From positions 1 through 16,776 of the forward strand of contig JAKEGQ010000125.1 of assembly GCA_022615475.1 (NCBI GenBank): a stretch of DNA of 16,776 bases, written 5' to 3'. The stretch is from Candidatus Methylomirabilota bacterium (lineage in GTDB: Bacteria; Methylomirabilota; Methylomirabilia; Methylomirabilales; CSP1-5). A program made the translations under genes and the position numbers. The notes under the pieces were generated by a model. The model was not told where the DNA came from. It made no database searches and saw only the letters and a list, made by a program, of their open reading frames with translations. This document shows positions 5,842-13,570 of this stretch, one piece after another (position 1 is the stretch's first letter; the number at the start of each line of letters is the position of its first letter).

Positions 5842-8427
5842 ATGGCAAGCAGGCAGATGGAAGAGCAGACGGCGCGGGGGGTCAGTGTCGATATCCCGAT
5901 CCGGGGGATGCACTGTGCCAGCTGCGCCGTTCAGATTGAGAAGGGGCTTCAGGCCGTGCCTGGTGTCGAACATGCATCGGTCAACTTCGGAGTCGAGCGG
6001 GCCGCGGTGCGTTTCGATCCTTCGCGGGCTTCGATCGAATCCCTGCGTCGTGCGGTTCAGAAGCTGGGGTACGAAATCCCTCTTGAGGAAGTGGTGATTC
6101 CCATTCAGGGGATGCACTGTGCCTCGTGCGTTCGCCGGATCGAAGAGGCGCTCACTGCGCTTCCGGGTGTGATCCGAGCGAACGTGAACCTCGCAACGGC
6201 TGAGGCGACGATTGCGTATCTGCCCGGCTCCACGGCCCTGACCGATCTCAGACGGACGATCCAGCACTCGGGCTATACCCCACTGGAGATCACGGGTTTG
6301 GAACCCGGAGCAGATCGGGAAAAGGCGCTCCGGGAACGGGAGGAGAGAGAGCTCAGGCGAAAATTCCAGGTGGGGGCCACGCTCAGCACCCTGATCGTGA
6401 TCGGGGCCCTTCCCCATATGGGGCTTCACGGCCTCGCCGCCTGGATCCCGCCGCTCCTGTCGAGTCCGTGGGTCCAGTTGCTTCTGGCCACCCCGGTCCA
6501 CTGGTGGGTTGGCTGGCAGTTTCACCGCGGTTTCATCACGACGTTACGGCACAGAACTGCCGACATGAACACGCTGGTCTCCCTCGGGACGAACGCCGGA
6601 TACTTCTACAGCGTGATGGCGACGATTGCCCCTTCCTTCTTTGCGATTGAGCGGCAGGCGGCCGTCTACTTTGAGACGGTGGCGGTCCTCCATACTCTTA
6701 TCATCCTCGGCCGGTGGCTCGAGGCGAGGGCGCGAGGTCGGACCAGCGAGGCGATCAAGAAGCTGATCGGGCTTCAGGCAAGGACGGCCCGCGTGCTCCG
6801 TCGGTCCGACACCGGTCCCGTCGAGGAGGATATCCCCATCGAGCAGGTCCAGGTTGGAGACTCGGTCGTGGTCCGCCCCGGGGAGAAGATCCCGGTGGAC
6901 GGCATTGTGCGTGAAGGGGCGTCGGCGGTGGATGAATCGATGCTGACCGGTGAGAGTCTTCCGGTCGAGAAACGGCCGGGAGCGGCCGTCTTCGGGGCCA
7001 CCCTCAACAAGACCGGAACCTTTACCTTTGAGGTGACGAGGGTCGGAAGGGAGACGGCGTTGGCCCAGATCATCAGGCTCGTCGAGCAGGCCCAGGCCTC
7101 AAAACCGCCGATCCAGCGGCTGGCCGACCGGATCGCCGCGGTGTTTGTCCCCGCCGTCGTCGGCATCGCGCTGGTCACCTTTGCGGTGTGGGCGGTGTGG
7201 GGGCCGGCACCGGCCCTTGTCTTTGCATTGAGTAACTTGATGGCCGTTCTCCTGATTGCGTGTCCCTGTGCCATCGGGCTGGCGGCCCCGACGGCGGTGA
7301 TGGTGGGCGTCGGCAAGGCAGCAGAGCACGGCATCCTCTTTCGGGGGGCCGAGGCCCTCGAAGTGACCTCGAAGCTCACCACGGTCGTGATGGACAAGAC
7401 CGGGACGCTGACCCGCGGGGAACCGTCGGTGACCGACATCATTGTGGGTTCAGGGTTCAGCGTTCAGGGTTCAGGGGTAGTACAGAGTTCGGGAGTTGAT
7501 TCGAATCCCACGATGAACCATGAACCATCCACTCTGAACGCGCATCAGCGCGAGCTGCTGCGCCTCGCGGCGAGTGCGGAGCGGGGCTCGGAGCATCCCC
7601 TCGGGGAGTCAATCGTGGCGCGGGCCAAGGCGGAGGGATTAGTCCTGGGCACTCCCGAAGGCTTCGAGGCCATCCCGGGCCACGGCATTCGATCGACGGT
7701 GGAGGGGCGGCGCCTCGTGCTCGGGAATCTCAAGCTCATGCAGGAGCAGGGGTTTACCCTCGACGGGTGGACGAAAGAGGGTGAGCGGCTGGCCGCCGAG
7801 GGGAAGACCCCGGTCTTCCTGGCGGTCGACGGGACCTTGGCAGGGATGATCGCGGTGGCCGACACGCTGAAGCCGCATGCCCGCGAGGCGGTCGCGGCGT
7901 TTCAGCGTCTGGGACTTCAGGTAGTGATGATGAGTGGCGACAGTCGCAGGACCGCGGAGGCCATTGCGAAAGAGGTAGGGATCGGCCGGGTGCTGGCCGA
8001 GGTGTTACCGGAGGAGAAGGCCAATGAGGTGCGAAAGTTGCAGGCTGAGGGTCACGTCGTGGCCATGGTCGGGGACGGCATCAATGACGCCCCCGCCCTC
8101 GCCCAAGCGGATGTGGGCATCGCCATCGGCACCGGGACCGATGTCGCGGTGGAGGCCTCGGACGTGACGTTGATCACCGATGACCTGCGCGCCGTGGTGA
8201 CCGCCATCGCCCTTGGCACACGCACGATGCGGACCATGAAGCAGAATTTCTTCTGGGCCATGGCCTACAACGTCGTCTTGATCCCGGTGGCCGCCGGGGT
8301 CCTCTACCCGTTGCTTGGGGTGCTCATGAGTCCGATCCTGGCCGGGGCGGCCATGGCGTTCTCCTCGGTTTCTGTCGTGTTGAACTCCTTGCGGCTCAGG
8401 GCATTTCGTCCGACAGGGTCCGCGTGA
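5842..8427 (+). CDS. copA: Cu(+)-exporting P1B-type ATPase
   Basis: This inner-membrane copper efflux pump has 861 residues. Two N-terminal metal-binding domains carry GMHCASC (22-28 and 90-96). Membrane helices follow, then the actuator TGES (369-372), the intramembrane CPC (474-476), the phosphorylation motif DKTGTLT (518-524), SEHPLG of the nucleotide domain (583-588) and GDGIND (744-749). YN (809-810) and MAFSS (838-842) in the last helices are the signature of the Cu(+) subgroup. Between DKTGTLT and SEHPLG the protein carries a low-complexity stretch (about 535-566) encoded by heptanucleotide repeats, unlike the short turn usual there. The reading frame is unbroken, so the pump is probably functional. 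It is the third gene of the csoR unit. The ATG at 5842 follows GAGAGGG at slightly long spacing. Confidence 0.95.
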   Translation: MASRQMEEQTARGVSVDIPIRGMHCASCAVQIEKGLQAVPGVEHASVNFGVERAAVRFDPSRASIESLRRAVQKLGYEIPLEEVVIPIQGMHCASCVRRIEEALTALPGVIRANVNLATAEATIAYLPGSTALTDLRRTIQHSGYTPLEITGLEPGADREKALREREERELRRKFQVGATLSTLIVIGALPHMGLHGLAAWIPPLLSSPWVQLLLATPVHWWVGWQFHRGFITTLRHRTADMNTLVSLGTNAGYFYSVMATIAPSFFAIERQAAVYFETVAVLHTLIILGRWLEARARGRTSEAIKKLIGLQARTARVLRRSDTGPVEEDIPIEQVQVGDSVVVRPGEKIPVDGIVREGASAVDESMLTGESLPVEKRPGAAVFGATLNKTGTFTFEVTRVGRETALAQIIRLVEQAQASKPPIQRLADRIAAVFVPAVVGIALVTFAVWAVWGPAPALVFALSNLMAVLLIACPCAIGLAAPTAVMVGVGKAAEHGILFRGAEALEVTSKLTTVVMDKTGTLTRGEPSVTDIIVGSGFSVQGSGVVQSSGVDSNPTMNHEPSTLNAHQRELLRLAASAERGSEHPLGESIVARAKAEGLVLGTPEGFEAIPGHGIRSTVEGRRLVLGNLKLMQEQGFTLDGWTKEGERLAAEGKTPVFLAVDGTLAGMIAVADTLKPHAREAVAAFQRLGLQVVMMSGDSRRTAEAIAKEVGIGRVLAEVLPEEKANEVRKLQAEGHVVAMVGDGINDAPALAQADVGIAIGTGTDVAVEASDVTLITDDLRAVVTAIALGTRTMRTMKQNFFWAMAYNVVLIPVAAGVLYPLLGVLMSPILAGAAMAFSSVSVVLNSLRLRAFRPTGSA
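7446..7540 (+). repeat. In-frame heptanucleotide repeat element inside copA
   Basis: Four tandem heptamers, GGGTTCA, GGGTTCA, GCGTTCA, GGGTTCA (7446-7473), are followed by degenerate sequence. Inverted copies then appear: ATGAACC, ATGAACC (7513-7526) and CTGAACG (7534-7540). CGTTCAG (7461-7467) pairs exactly with CTGAACG, so the element has inverted ends. It is translated as a Gly/Ser/Val/Asn-rich segment (about copA residues 535-566) without disturbing the frame. Confidence 0.75.
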
Positions 8428-8432
8428 GACGC

Positions 8433-8451
8433 GCACTGCATTCCGCAGTGC
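8433..8451 (+). terminator. Hairpin after copA, terminator-like without a T-tract
   Basis: GCACTGC (8433-8439) and GCAGTGC (8445-8451) form a perfect 7-bp stem with loop ATTCC, starting six bases after the copA stop. There is no downstream T-run, so intrinsic termination is doubtful. It may instead stabilise the 3' end. Confidence 0.45.
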
Positions 8452-8471
8452 TGTGACGCCGCTCGACTGCA

Positions 8472-8501
8472 TTGACATAGGGTCCGGTCATACGATAGAT
8501 A
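8472..8501 (+). promoter_or_regulatory. Candidate promoter of the htrA-type protease gene
   Basis: A consensus TTGACA (8472-8477) is followed by a poor -10, either TAGATA (8496-8501, 18-bp spacer) or ATAGAT (17-bp spacer). A separate promoter here fits the hairpin that closes the copper unit. The region also has the small inverted repeat ATACG (8490-8494)/CGTAT (8506-8510). Confidence 0.4.
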
Positions 8502-8553
8502 CAGCCGTATTTGGCCGGTGGACTTGTATAGAGTAGGGGGGGCTGGATCACTC

Positions 8554-9711
8554 ATGATGCGCAAACTTGGAACGATCAGCGTGACCGCCGCGATCACCGC
8601 AGCAATGGTGATCCTCTATTTCGAGTTCAACTCGCCCGCGGGCCCGCCTCGCGAAGCACCATCGCCGCTTCCTGCCGCATCGGCGGCGCCCCGGGTGGAG
8701 GCGTTGAGCGAGGCGGAGCAGGTCATCATCCGGATCTATCGAGAGGTGAGCCCGGCGGTTGTCCACATCACCAGCACCGCGGTGGGCTACGATTTCTTCT
8801 TCAACCAGATCCCCCAACGCGGGACCGGCTCGGGCTTTATCATCAACGAGCAGGGATACATCGTCACCAACAACCATGTGGTCGAGGATACCCAGAGCCT
8901 GGAGGTGACGCTCGCCAGCGGGAAGAAGATTCCGGCGCGGCTCGTGGGCCGCGATCCGAACAACGACCTGGCCGTGATCAAGATCGACGCCCCAGGCGAG
9001 AAGCTCCAGGCCGCCCGGCTCGGGAATTCCGAACAGCTCCAGATCGGGCAGATCACGATCGCCATCGGCAACCCCTTTGGTCTTGATCGGACAGTGACCA
9101 CCGGTGTCGTGAGCTCGCTCAAAAGGACCCTCCGGGCTCCCAACGGGCGGGAGATCCGGAACATCATCCAGACCGATGCGGCTATCAATCCCGGAAACAG
9201 CGGAGGCCCCCTCCTCAATTCCCGAGGGGAAGTGATCGGGATCAATACAGCCATCTTCAGTCCGACCGGCGGTTCCGTCGGGATCGGGTTCGCCATTCCG
9301 GTCGACACGGCCAAGCGCCTCGTTCCGGAATTGATCTCCAAGGGGCGGGTGAGTCATCCCTGGCTCGGCGTGCGCGGGGTCAACGTGACCCGGGAGCTGA
9401 GTCGAAGGCTGAAGCTGCCATCCGAGCATGGGGTGCTCGTGATGCAGGTGGAGCCGCGCTCGCCGGCGGCCCAAGCCGGCCTTCGCGGAGGAGACCGCCG
9501 GGTACCGGTCGGCAACATGGTCCTGCTGCTGGGGGGCGACCTGATCGTGGGCATCGACGGCCAAAAGGTAGAGAATAATGACAAGCTCGTCGCCTACCTC
9601 GACGATCACAAGCGCGTCGGGCAGACAGTGGAGCTCGAGATCATCCGGCAGGATCAGCGGCTCAAGCTGAGCGCCATATTGGGCGAGCAACCGGAGGAAC
9701 AACGATCTTGA
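8554..9711 (+). CDS. HtrA/DegP-family trypsin-like serine protease, one PDZ domain
   Basis: This is an envelope protease of 385 residues with an N-terminal membrane anchor or signal segment (about 5-22) and a proline/alanine-rich linker. The chymotrypsin-fold domain has the full triad: His108 in TNNHVV, Asp138 in NDLAVIK and Ser216 in GNSGGP. A single PDZ domain follows (about 268-377), resembling DegS/HtrA forms rather than two-PDZ DegP. Such proteases remove or sense misfolded periplasmic proteins. ATG 8554 is chosen as the first start before the hydrophobic segment; a GTG at 8518 is in frame but adds a polar dodecapeptide. The ribosome site is weak (G-run at 8536-8542). The 3' end carries GGAGG (9693-9697) and its TGA overlaps a TTG that opens the next small ORF, suggesting coupling with the peptidase genes downstream. 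Confidence 0.92.
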   Translation: MMRKLGTISVTAAITAAMVILYFEFNSPAGPPREAPSPLPAASAAPRVEALSEAEQVIIRIYREVSPAVVHITSTAVGYDFFFNQIPQRGTGSGFIINEQGYIVTNNHVVEDTQSLEVTLASGKKIPARLVGRDPNNDLAVIKIDAPGEKLQAARLGNSEQLQIGQITIAIGNPFGLDRTVTTGVVSSLKRTLRAPNGREIRNIIQTDAAINPGNSGGPLLNSRGEVIGINTAIFSPTGGSVGIGFAIPVDTAKRLVPELISKGRVSHPWLGVRGVNVTRELSRRLKLPSEHGVLVMQVEPRSPAAQAGLRGGDRRVPVGNMVLLLGGDLIVGIDGQKVENNDKLVAYLDDHKRVGQTVELEIIRQDQRLKLSAILGEQPEEQRS

Positions 9712-9895
9712 TCGTTCGGCGGCGCCTTCCCTGGATCCTCCTCTGCTCCCTCTCCGTCCTGGCTGAGGCCGGAGGGAGAGGAGAGGTGCAGACATCCAGT
9801 ATGTCCTCGAGGTCGCGGCTGGCTTTGTAGACCGCCACGGAATCGCGGTGGGTGACCAGGTAGAGACACGCCTGGAGGAGGGGAAAGTACGGTGA
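9708..9895 (+). pseudogene. Small exported protein gene with an internal frameshift
   Basis: Frame A opens with TTG at 9708, ten bases after GGAGG and overlapping the protease stop as TTGA. It encodes a signal-peptide-like start (IVRRRLPWILLCSLSVLAEA) but stops at 9828-9830. Frame B, two bases shifted, is open from 9767, reads GADIQYVLEV and then AAGFVDRHGIAVG, and ends with TGA at 9893-9895. That TGA overlaps the GTG start of the next gene as GTGA. The two frames meet in the purine-rich stretch 9771-9786. Together they would give one exported protein of about 62 residues coupled to both neighbours. I do not recognise the family. A true frameshift mutation, an assembly indel in the low-complexity run, or recoding would all explain it. 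Confidence 0.5.
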
Positions 9896-11274
9896 AACGC
9901 ACCGGTTGGGTGGCAGCTGGATTGTTCCTCCTTGTTCTGCTGGCGCAGGGAGCCTACGCCAGGGATCTGGAGGTCTTTGAAACCACACTGGATAATGGAT
10001 TGAAGGTCCTCCTCCTGGAAGAGCGCAAGGCGCCCGTCCTCACCTTTCATGTCTGGTACCGGGTCGGCTCCCGGAACGAGCAACCCGGGCACACCGGTCT
10101 CGCCCATTTTATGGAGCACATGATGTTCAAGGGCACCCCGCAGATGGGGGCCCAGGCGTTCAGCCAGGTGATCAGAAGGAACGGCGGGCGGGATAATGCC
10201 TTCACCAGTCAAGACTACACCGGGTACTTTGTGACGCTGGCGGCGGATCGCGCCTACCTCCCCCTCGAGCTGGAGCCCGATCGGATGGTCAACCTCCTCC
10301 TGAACCCGGATGAGGTCGAGCGAGAGCGCAGCGTGGTCATGGAGGAGCGGCGGCTGCGCACCGATGACGATCCCACGAGCTCGTTATGGGAGAAGGTCCA
10401 GGCGACCGCTTTCACGGTGCATCCCTATGGCAATCCGGTGATCGGCTGGATGGAGGATATCCGGAAACTGAACCGTGGAGATCTTGAGGCCTTCTACAAA
10501 ACGTACTACGCCCCGAACAATGCCGTCGTCGTGGTGGTGGGCGACTTCAACCGGGCGGAACTCCTCCCCAAGATCCAGAAGGCGTTCGGCGCGATTCCTC
10601 GCGGCCCCGCGCCGCCGCCGGTCCGCATTGTCGAGCCACCTCAAAACGGAGAACGCCGGGTCACCCTCACGAGGGAGGATGCGAAGCTTCCATTCATCAT
10701 GGCCGTCTATCACGCCCCGAACCTGACCGATGCCGATAGCTATCCCCTCGAAGTGCTGGAGGTCATCCTGGCCGGGGGCAAGAGTGCCCGCCTTCACCGG
10801 AACGTGGTCTACGAAAAGCAGCTTGCCCTGAGCGCCGGTGCGTATTATTCCCGGGTCTCCGCTGACCCCCAAGCCTTTGCGCTGTACGCCAGCTCCCTCC
10901 CGGGGAAGAAGGTAGAAGAATTGGAGCAGGCACTCTACGCTGAAGTCGAACGCCTCAAGACGGAGTTGGTCTCGCCACGCGAGCTTGAGAAGGCCAAGAA
11001 CCAGATCCAGGCGTCTTTCGTGTTCAGTCAGGACTCGATCTTCAGCTTGGCCCAGCAACTGGCCGCGTACGAGACTGTGGCCGGATGGCCGCACTGGAAG
11101 GCCTACCTGCCCGGGATCCGCGCCGTGACGGCCGAGGATGTGCAGCGGGTGGCGAAGAAGTACCTGACGACTGAGAATCGGACCGTGGGGGTCCTCATTC
11201 CGGGCGGTCCTGCAACCGGCGGTGAGGAGCCGGCCAGTGGGCCTCAGCCGAAGACCGAGGGGGCGAAGCCGTAA
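9892..11274 (+). CDS. M16-family zinc metallopeptidase, catalytic subunit
   Basis: This is a pitrilysin/processing-peptidase-like protein of 460 residues with a signal peptide (hydrophobic core 6-20, ending AYA). It is probably periplasmic. The inverted zinc motif HFMEH (His72, Glu75, His76) is intact. The distal glutamate ligand lies in ERSVVMEERR (145-154), about 75 residues later as expected. The C-terminal half carries the substrate-side SARLHRNVVYEKQLA segment (about 298-312). The GTG start overlaps the TGA of the preceding small ORF, with GGAGGAGGGG just upstream. The next gene encodes an M16 homologue without the zinc motif. In this family such pairs commonly form heterodimers in which one chain cuts and the other helps hold the substrate, an inference here. 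A proline/glycine-rich tail (about 436-460) is likely disordered. Confidence 0.93.
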   Translation: MKRTGWVAAGLFLLVLLAQGAYARDLEVFETTLDNGLKVLLLEERKAPVLTFHVWYRVGSRNEQPGHTGLAHFMEHMMFKGTPQMGAQAFSQVIRRNGGRDNAFTSQDYTGYFVTLAADRAYLPLELEPDRMVNLLLNPDEVERERSVVMEERRLRTDDDPTSSLWEKVQATAFTVHPYGNPVIGWMEDIRKLNRGDLEAFYKTYYAPNNAVVVVVGDFNRAELLPKIQKAFGAIPRGPAPPPVRIVEPPQNGERRVTLTREDAKLPFIMAVYHAPNLTDADSYPLEVLEVILAGGKSARLHRNVVYEKQLALSAGAYYSRVSADPQAFALYASSLPGKKVEELEQALYAEVERLKTELVSPRELEKAKNQIQASFVFSQDSIFSLAQQLAAYETVAGWPHWKAYLPGIRAVTAEDVQRVAKKYLTTENRTVGVLIPGGPATGGEEPASGPQPKTEGAKP

Positions 11275-11330
11275 GGCGTGAGCAGGAGCCCGTGAACGAC
11301 CTGTAACGGACGCTATCCGGAGATATTGCG

Positions 11331-12665
11331 GTGCACACACACCTGAGGAAAACCGGCCTGGTCCTTCTCCTCGTCGCCCTGTCGCTCCACGCGCCGGCAG
11401 AGGCGACTCCCCTTGGACGCCGGGTGGCGATGGAAAACGGCTTGACGCTCCTCGTGGCCGAGCGCCCGACGCTCCCCATGGTCACGCTCCAGATCCTGGT
11501 CAAGACCGGCTCCATGCCGGAGCCGAAGGACAAGGCGGGCCTCGCTGACCTCACCGCGGCTCTCCTGCCCCTGGGGACCACCACCCGCACGGCCCCCGAG
11601 ATCAGTGAGGCGATCGAGTTCGTGGGAGGCAACCTCAACGCCGATGCGTCTTGGGACTCCAGCACCCTTTCGCTGACGGTGCTGAAAAAGGACCTCGATA
11701 TGGGCATGGCGCTGCTCGCGGATGTGCTGCTCCATCCCGCCTTTCGCGAGGCGGAGATCGCACGCAAGGTCCGGGAGATCAAGGGTCGCATTCGCCAAAA
11801 GCAGGAGGATCCCGGAATCGTTGCCCGTGAGACCTTTGCCGCGACACTGTTTGGCGACCATCCGTACGGCCGGCCCGTGGAAGGGACAGAGGGGAGCTTG
11901 GATCGGATCACCCGGAAGGACCTCGTCGTTTTTTACCGGCGCTATTATGTCCCGAACAACAGCATCATGGTCGCTGCAGGCGATGTCACGCTTGAGGAAC
12001 TCAAGGGGTATGTGCAGAAATATCTCAAAGCCTGGGGACGAGGCAGCCTCGGCCCTGTCAAGGCAGCCTCGGGTGCACCACCCCGGGGCCGTCAGATGGT
12101 AAAAATCGATCGGGGGGTGACCCAGGCCAATATCGTTTGGGGGCACATCGGCATCGAGCGGAAGAATCCGGACTATTACGCCCTCTCGGTGATGAACCAG
12201 ATCCTGGGGGGGGGTGGTCTGACCTCGCGCCTGATGCGGAGCATCCGAGAGAAGAAGGGGTGGGCGTATGATGTGCACAGCGCCATCAGTGCCCGCCGTT
12301 TCCCCGGGCCATTCGTGGTGGCGCTGCAGACCAAGAACGAGACGGCCTCTCCCGCCATCGAGGAGGTGTTCAGGCAGATCCGGGAGATCCAAAACACAGG
12401 GGTGACGGCGGAAGAACTGGAGGAGGCCAAGGGGTTCCTCATCGGGAGCTTTCCCCTCCGGTACGACACCAATCAGGACGTCGTCGGCCTTCTCGGGGGC
12501 ATGGAGTTTTTCGGTCTGGGGATGAACTACCCTGAGCGGTATCCCGCCATCATCAAGGCGGTGACCCGTGAGGATATCCTCAGGGTGGCCCGGAAATACC
12601 TGCATCCGGATCGGGGCATCCTCGTCGTGGTTGCCGATCCGGACAAGGCCAAGCTCCCTTTCTAG
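11331..12665 (+). CDS. M16-family peptidase-like protein lacking the zinc motif
   Basis: This exported protein of 444 residues (signal peptide about 1-25) is homologous in layout to the upstream M16 peptidase. Aligning GLAHFMEHMMFKGT of the upstream protein with GLADLTAALLPLGT here (70-83) shows that all three key residues are changed: Asp73, Ala76 and Ala77 replace His, Glu and His. The chain should therefore be inactive. The R/Y element is retained (SRLMRSIREKKGWAYDVHS, about 301-319, Arg302 and Tyr315), as is the glycine-rich GGGGLTS before it. This is the pattern of the non-catalytic partner of two-chain M16 enzymes. The GTG start at 11331 follows GGAG at 11317-11320, 56 bp after the partner gene, in the same operon. 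Confidence 0.92.
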   Translation: MHTHLRKTGLVLLLVALSLHAPAEATPLGRRVAMENGLTLLVAERPTLPMVTLQILVKTGSMPEPKDKAGLADLTAALLPLGTTTRTAPEISEAIEFVGGNLNADASWDSSTLSLTVLKKDLDMGMALLADVLLHPAFREAEIARKVREIKGRIRQKQEDPGIVARETFAATLFGDHPYGRPVEGTEGSLDRITRKDLVVFYRRYYVPNNSIMVAAGDVTLEELKGYVQKYLKAWGRGSLGPVKAASGAPPRGRQMVKIDRGVTQANIVWGHIGIERKNPDYYALSVMNQILGGGGLTSRLMRSIREKKGWAYDVHSAISARRFPGPFVVALQTKNETASPAIEEVFRQIREIQNTGVTAEELEEAKGFLIGSFPLRYDTNQDVVGLLGGMEFFGLGMNYPERYPAIIKAVTREDILRVARKYLHPDRGILVVVADPDKAKLPF

Positions 12666-12682
12666 CCGCAAAGGGATCATTG

Positions 12683-12712
12683 GTCCGAAGATTGCAAGTC
12701 CGAGGATCCAAA
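12683..12712 (+). repeat. Degenerate 15-bp tandem repeat between peptidase and PilZ genes
   Basis: GTCCGAAGATTGCAA (12683-12697) is followed directly by GTCCGAGGATCCAAA (12698-12712), 11 of 15 positions identical. TTGGTCC at the left edge and GGATCCAA at the right can also pair with a one-base bulge. Confidence 0.45.
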
Positions 12713-12733
12713 GGAAAAGAGAAGAAGAAAAAG

Positions 12734-13396
12734 ATGACTGAGGTCAGCAACACCATGCTTGAGAATCGCCAGCATCCCCGATTTCCACTGCGCATGCCGG
12801 TGCTCTACGAGGGCCCTGCGGTCCACGACTACCGTGCCCTCGGCGTCACCCAGAACGTGAGCCAGGACGGCCTGTTGATCGAGGCTCCACAGCTCGTGCC
12901 CTTGGGTACGGCGACGAATCTTCGTCTCCTCACGGGGGACCGGGTCGCCCGACCGGAGGCGCGGGTGATCTGGACAGCCGAGCCCCCCCTCAACCTCATG
13001 GGCGTGCGGTTCACCATGATGAACGGAGGCGACTCCCTCGCCTGGAAGCAACTCCTGGCATTTCAGGCGGGCCCCACCCCCCGGGACTCGCTCCGCATCC
13101 CCATCGATCTCGCCATCACTTGCCTGATCCCGCCGCATACCCACCTAAGAGGCCACATCAGGAATCTGAGCGATAGCGGCATGATGATCGTCTTTCCCCG
13201 CGAGGTTCAACCGCAGACGCGTGTGAGCGTGGCGGTGCCCCGGTGGCTCAACCTCCCCCCGGTAGACGCGGAAGTGGTGTGGACCGAGGCCAGCTCCGCA
13301 ATGCACGGCGTGGCCCACGGCCTTCACTTCACGACGAACGACACATCCAAGGAACTCTTCTTCATAGGTACCCTCCTCCGCGAGTTGCTCCACTAA
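12734..13396 (+). CDS. Tandem PilZ-domain protein, putative c-di-GMP receptor
   Basis: This is a cytoplasmic protein of 220 residues made of two PilZ-like domains. The first shows RQHPR (12-16, RxxxR) and NVSQDG (41-46, [D/N]xSxxG). The second repeats the pattern with RDSLR (117-121) and NLSDSG (144-149). These are the c-di-GMP contact motifs of the family, so both domains could bind the nucleotide. No output domain, signal peptide or membrane segment is seen, so it probably acts by protein contact; its target is unknown. The start ATG 12734 follows a purine-rich GGAAAAGAGAAG tract. ATG 12755 (MLENRQH) is a plausible alternative, and a TTG at 12680 would add a lysine-rich leader encoded by repeat DNA. 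The stop codon lies within the left arm of a hairpin. Confidence 0.85.
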   Translation: MTEVSNTMLENRQHPRFPLRMPVLYEGPAVHDYRALGVTQNVSQDGLLIEAPQLVPLGTATNLRLLTGDRVARPEARVIWTAEPPLNLMGVRFTMMNGGDSLAWKQLLAFQAGPTPRDSLRIPIDLAITCLIPPHTHLRGHIRNLSDSGMMIVFPREVQPQTRVSVAVPRWLNLPPVDAEVVWTEASSAMHGVAHGLHFTTNDTSKELFFIGTLLRELLH

Positions 13397-13425
13397 GGTA
13401 GACGCGCTACGCACGGCTACCTTAG
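13393..13425. terminator. Hairpin overlapping the PilZ stop codon
   Basis: CTAAGGTAG (13393-13401) and CTACCTTAG (13417-13425) form a perfect 9-bp stem with a 15-nt loop. The stop TAA (13394-13396) is inside the left arm. There is no T-tract, so it is a 3'-end structure or repeat element rather than a clear intrinsic terminator. Confidence 0.5.
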
Positions 13426-13427
13426 AG

Positions 13428-13467
13428 CAATGGAGCAATGGTATAATGGGGCAAAGTTGCTCCATTG
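13428..13467 (+). promoter_or_regulatory. Extended -10 promoter inside an 11-bp inverted repeat
   Basis: CAATGGAGCAA (13428-13438) and TTGCTCCATTG (13457-13467) are perfect inverted repeats. Their 18-bp spacer contains TGGTATAAT (13439-13447), a perfect extended -10. No -35 is recognisable at 16-18 bp, as is common for extended -10 promoters. Transcription would start near 13454 and read into the HugZ-like gene. The arm sequence TTGCTCCA also occurs at 13385-13392. Confidence 0.55.
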
Positions 13468-13470
13468 TGG

Positions 13471-13506
13471 TTCGACAGGCTCAGACTTCGGCTGAGCTCA
13501 GTCGAA
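13471..13506. repeat. REP-like palindromic element
   Basis: TTCGACAGGCTCAG (13471-13484) and CTGAGCTCAGTCGAA (13492-13506) pair almost fully around the loop ACTTCGG. Palindromes with this TTCGACAGGCTCAG core are, from memory, dispersed intergenic repeats in many bacterial genomes. Confidence 0.7.
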
Positions 13507-13520
13507 TGCCCCACCCCGAG

Positions 13521-13570
13521 CCGTTCGAGAACCTCACGGCCCCGACGGTTCGACGAGCTCACCGCCCCGA
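13521..13570. repeat. Two adjacent 25-bp repeats
   Basis: Positions 13521-13545 and 13546-13570 are adjacent copies, 20 of 25 bases identical, each with TTCGA near the start and CCCCGA at the end. The second contains GGTTCGACGAGCTCACC, related to the arm of the neighbouring REP-like element. Confidence 0.6.

Noticed and set aside
8433..8451. Firm Rho-independent terminator after copA
   Set aside because: The stem is perfect but no T-tract follows, so it is reported only as terminator-like at low confidence.
8548..10212. Long minus-strand frame of 554 codons antisense to the htrA-type gene
   Set aside because: It is a complementary-frame artefact of GC-rich codon bias. The plus strand carries a complete catalytic triad and PDZ domain.
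11313..12680. Minus-strand frame of 455 codons antisense to the second M16 gene
   Set aside because: It is a shadow frame with no domain or ribosome site; the plus-strand M16 protein is unambiguous.
13521..13570. Possible CRISPR-like repeats
   Set aside because: There are only two directly adjacent copies with no spacers, and no cas genes are nearby.
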